From CAWAYR01 sp050250955 (GTDB lineage: Bacteria > Acidobacteriota > Vicinamibacteria > Vicinamibacterales > UBA2999): a stretch of DNA of 64,000 nucleotides. The notes under the pieces are model-generated. The model was not told the origin of the DNA. It searched no databases and saw only the letters and a list, made by a program, of their open reading frames with translations. How positions within the stretch are numbered: the stretch's first letter is position 1; every line of letters begins with the position of its first letter. Below are positions 63,064-64,000 of the stretch, in pieces. The stretch covers positions 558,001-622,000 of the forward strand of contig JBFWNR010000004.1 of assembly GCA_050250955.1 (NCBI GenBank), read 5' to 3'. The translations under genes were made by a program, and so were the position numbers.

Positions 63064-63069
63064 TAGAAT
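63064..63069 (+). promoter_or_regulatory. -10 box GG-TAGAAT of the small membrane gene
   Basis: TAGAAT ends 6 bases before ATG 63076, leaderless spacing. Confidence 0.45.
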
Positions 63070-63075
63070 CGACCC

Positions 63076-63324
63076 ATGCAGGCGCCCGCGCCGATCGACG
63101 CCATTCCGGTCACCCCGGTGGTGCGTACGGGGATCCAGGAGCCGGCCGCGGAAGTCGGGATGATCGACGTCGCCGTCGCCGCCTTCGGCCTCACCGGCGT
63201 GATCATGGCCGCCGCGCTGGCCGCCGGGCTGCTCGCCGGCATCGCCTACGTGTGGTTCCGCCGTCGTCACGCCGTGACGACGATCGAGGCGCGCGGCCAC
63301 AACCACAACTTCCTGCGCTACTAG
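63076..63324 (+). CDS. Small single-pass membrane protein of unknown function
   Basis: The 82-residue protein has a Pro-rich N-terminus, one strong membrane helix (about 33-58, VAAFGLTGVIMAAALAAGL), then FRRRHAV and a His-containing tail. No family recognised. The preceding -10 box and clean start favour a real gene. Confidence 0.55.
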   Translation: MQAPAPIDAIPVTPVVRTGIQEPAAEVGMIDVAVAAFGLTGVIMAAALAAGLLAGIAYVWFRRRHAVTTIEARGHNHNFLRY

Positions 63325-63341
63325 CTGCTCCGCCGGTGCCG

Positions 63342-64000
63342 TCAGCCGGTGGCGACGGCGGTCTGTCGTTTCAAGGCGCGCCGGTAGCGCAGCACCGCAG
63401 CGTGGAGCGCCTCGGCGATGCGTTGGCGGTAGGCCGCCGTTCTCACCAGCGCCGCTTCAGGCTTGTTGGTGAGAAACGCCACTTCGGCGAGGACGCTGGG
63501 CATACCGGCGCCGATGAGCACGACAAACGGCGCCTTCTTCACGCCGCGGCTGCGCAGGCCGCTGTTGGCGCCGGCGAGGCGCGTCGTCATCGCGTCCTGC
63601 ACCATCCCGGCGAGGTCGCGCGACTCGTCGAGCTTGTTGTTGAGGGCGATGGCCCGGACGATCCCCGGCAGGTTGTGCATCGCCCGATTCGACGTCGAAT
63701 TCTCGCGGGCCGCCACCGACTCGGCGTCGGGGCTCGACGCGAAGCTCAGATAGTAGGTCTCGACACCACGCGCGGCGCTGTTGCGGCTGGCGTTGGCGTG
63801 GATCGACAGGAAGAGGTCGGCGCTCTCCCGGTTGGCGATCGCCGTGCGCTGCTCGAGCGAAACGAAGACGTCGGTGCGGCGGGTGAGCACCACGTCGAGG
63901 CCGGGCTCCTTCTTCAACAGCCGTTCGAGGCGCAGGGCGATGTCGAGCACCACCGCCGCCTCGGTGGTGCCGTGGGCCTTGGTCCCCGGGTCGTGGCCGC
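63342..64000 (-). CDS. N-acetylmuramoyl-L-alanine amidase (Amidase_3), 5' end outside window
   Basis: Partial gene running off the window end: the visible frame continues to base 64000 as GHDPGTKAHGTTEAAVVLDI, so the apparent start at 63953 is not real. Zinc ligands and catalytic residues of Amidase_3 are present: His in GHDPG, Glu in TTEAAV, His in LSIHANASRN and Glu in VLAEVAFLTN. It cleaves septal peptidoglycan in the periplasm. Confidence 0.9.
   Translation of the reverse strand, partial: GHDPGTKAHGTTEAAVVLDIALRLERLLKKEPGLDVVLTRRTDVFVSLEQRTAIANRESADLFLSIHANASRNSAARGVETYYLSFASSPDAESVAARENSTSNRAMHNLPGIVRAIALNNKLDESRDLAGMVQDAMTTRLAGANSGLRSRGVKKAPFVVLIGAGMPSVLAEVAFLTNKPEAALVRTAAYRQRIAEALHAAVLRYRRALKRQTAVATG

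Overview
The window is a very GC-rich, gene-dense bacterial chromosome segment (about 70% GC by eye). No insertion sequence, phage, CRISPR or plasmid gene is visible. Gene content and style suggest an Acidobacteriota genome, probably Vicinamibacteria-like. The pointers are a winged-helix/TM/TPR regulator, the acidobacterial type of secreted kinase-like protein, an SpoIVB-S55-like secreted protein and an MCE protein with long repeats. This is inference from protein style; no 16S rRNA gene is present. Genes are tightly packed, with many 4-nt ATGA or GTGA stop/start overlaps, and several promoters have a (TGn)TAnnnT box only a few bases before the start codon.

Layout: 0-4.3 kb, TPR regulator, corA and mutL. 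4.4-10 kb, rarA with a SpoU methyltransferase (minus), greA, a patatin-like protein lacking its serine nucleophile, and a DHH phosphoesterase (minus). 10-15.6 kb, uvrB-mlaE-mlaF-mlaD-ytxH-DUF948-like operon. 15.6-18 kb, a secreted protein, an RluA pseudouridine synthase, a methyltransferase and tRNA-Val. 18-22.9 kb, a salvage-like block: upp, an exported amidohydrolase, hpt, rpiB and deoC. 22.9-28.7 kb (minus), tRNA-Gly, a secreted kinase-like protein, copA, a phosphomannomutase and a sugar-1-phosphate nucleotidyltransferase, followed by pgsA (plus). 29.5-37.9 kb (minus), a long cluster transcribed aroC-def-fmt-rsmB-PASTA-rpe-thioesterase-epimerase-bamD-secreted protein. 38-42.3 kb, a sigma54 activator, a TPR protein and an ECF sigma/anti-sigma pair whose anti-sigma ends in a TonB-C-like domain. 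42.3-46.4 kb (minus), a beta-propeller protein and an S55-family protein.

46.4-56.9 kb holds an aromatic amino-acid supraoperon: aroDE(fusion)-trpE-trpG-trpD-trpC-trpF-trpB-trpA-chorismate mutase-DAHP synthase-prephenate dehydrogenase. It is preceded by a recognisable promoter, a 41-codon leader peptide with Trp-Tyr-Trp-Tyr-Trp-Ser-Phe, an antiterminator pairing and an intrinsic terminator. Together these look like a transcription attenuator that reads Trp, Tyr and Phe supply at once. It is the most striking system in the window.

56.9-64 kb: acetoacetate/short-chain fatty-acid use (scoA, scoB, atoE) interleaved with a JAMM protein and a membrane protein, then leucyl aminopeptidase, a small membrane protein and an N-acetylmuramoyl-L-alanine amidase cut by the window end. 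No stretch over 300 bases is empty. The longest non-coding gap, upstream of aroDE, is filled by the attenuator.
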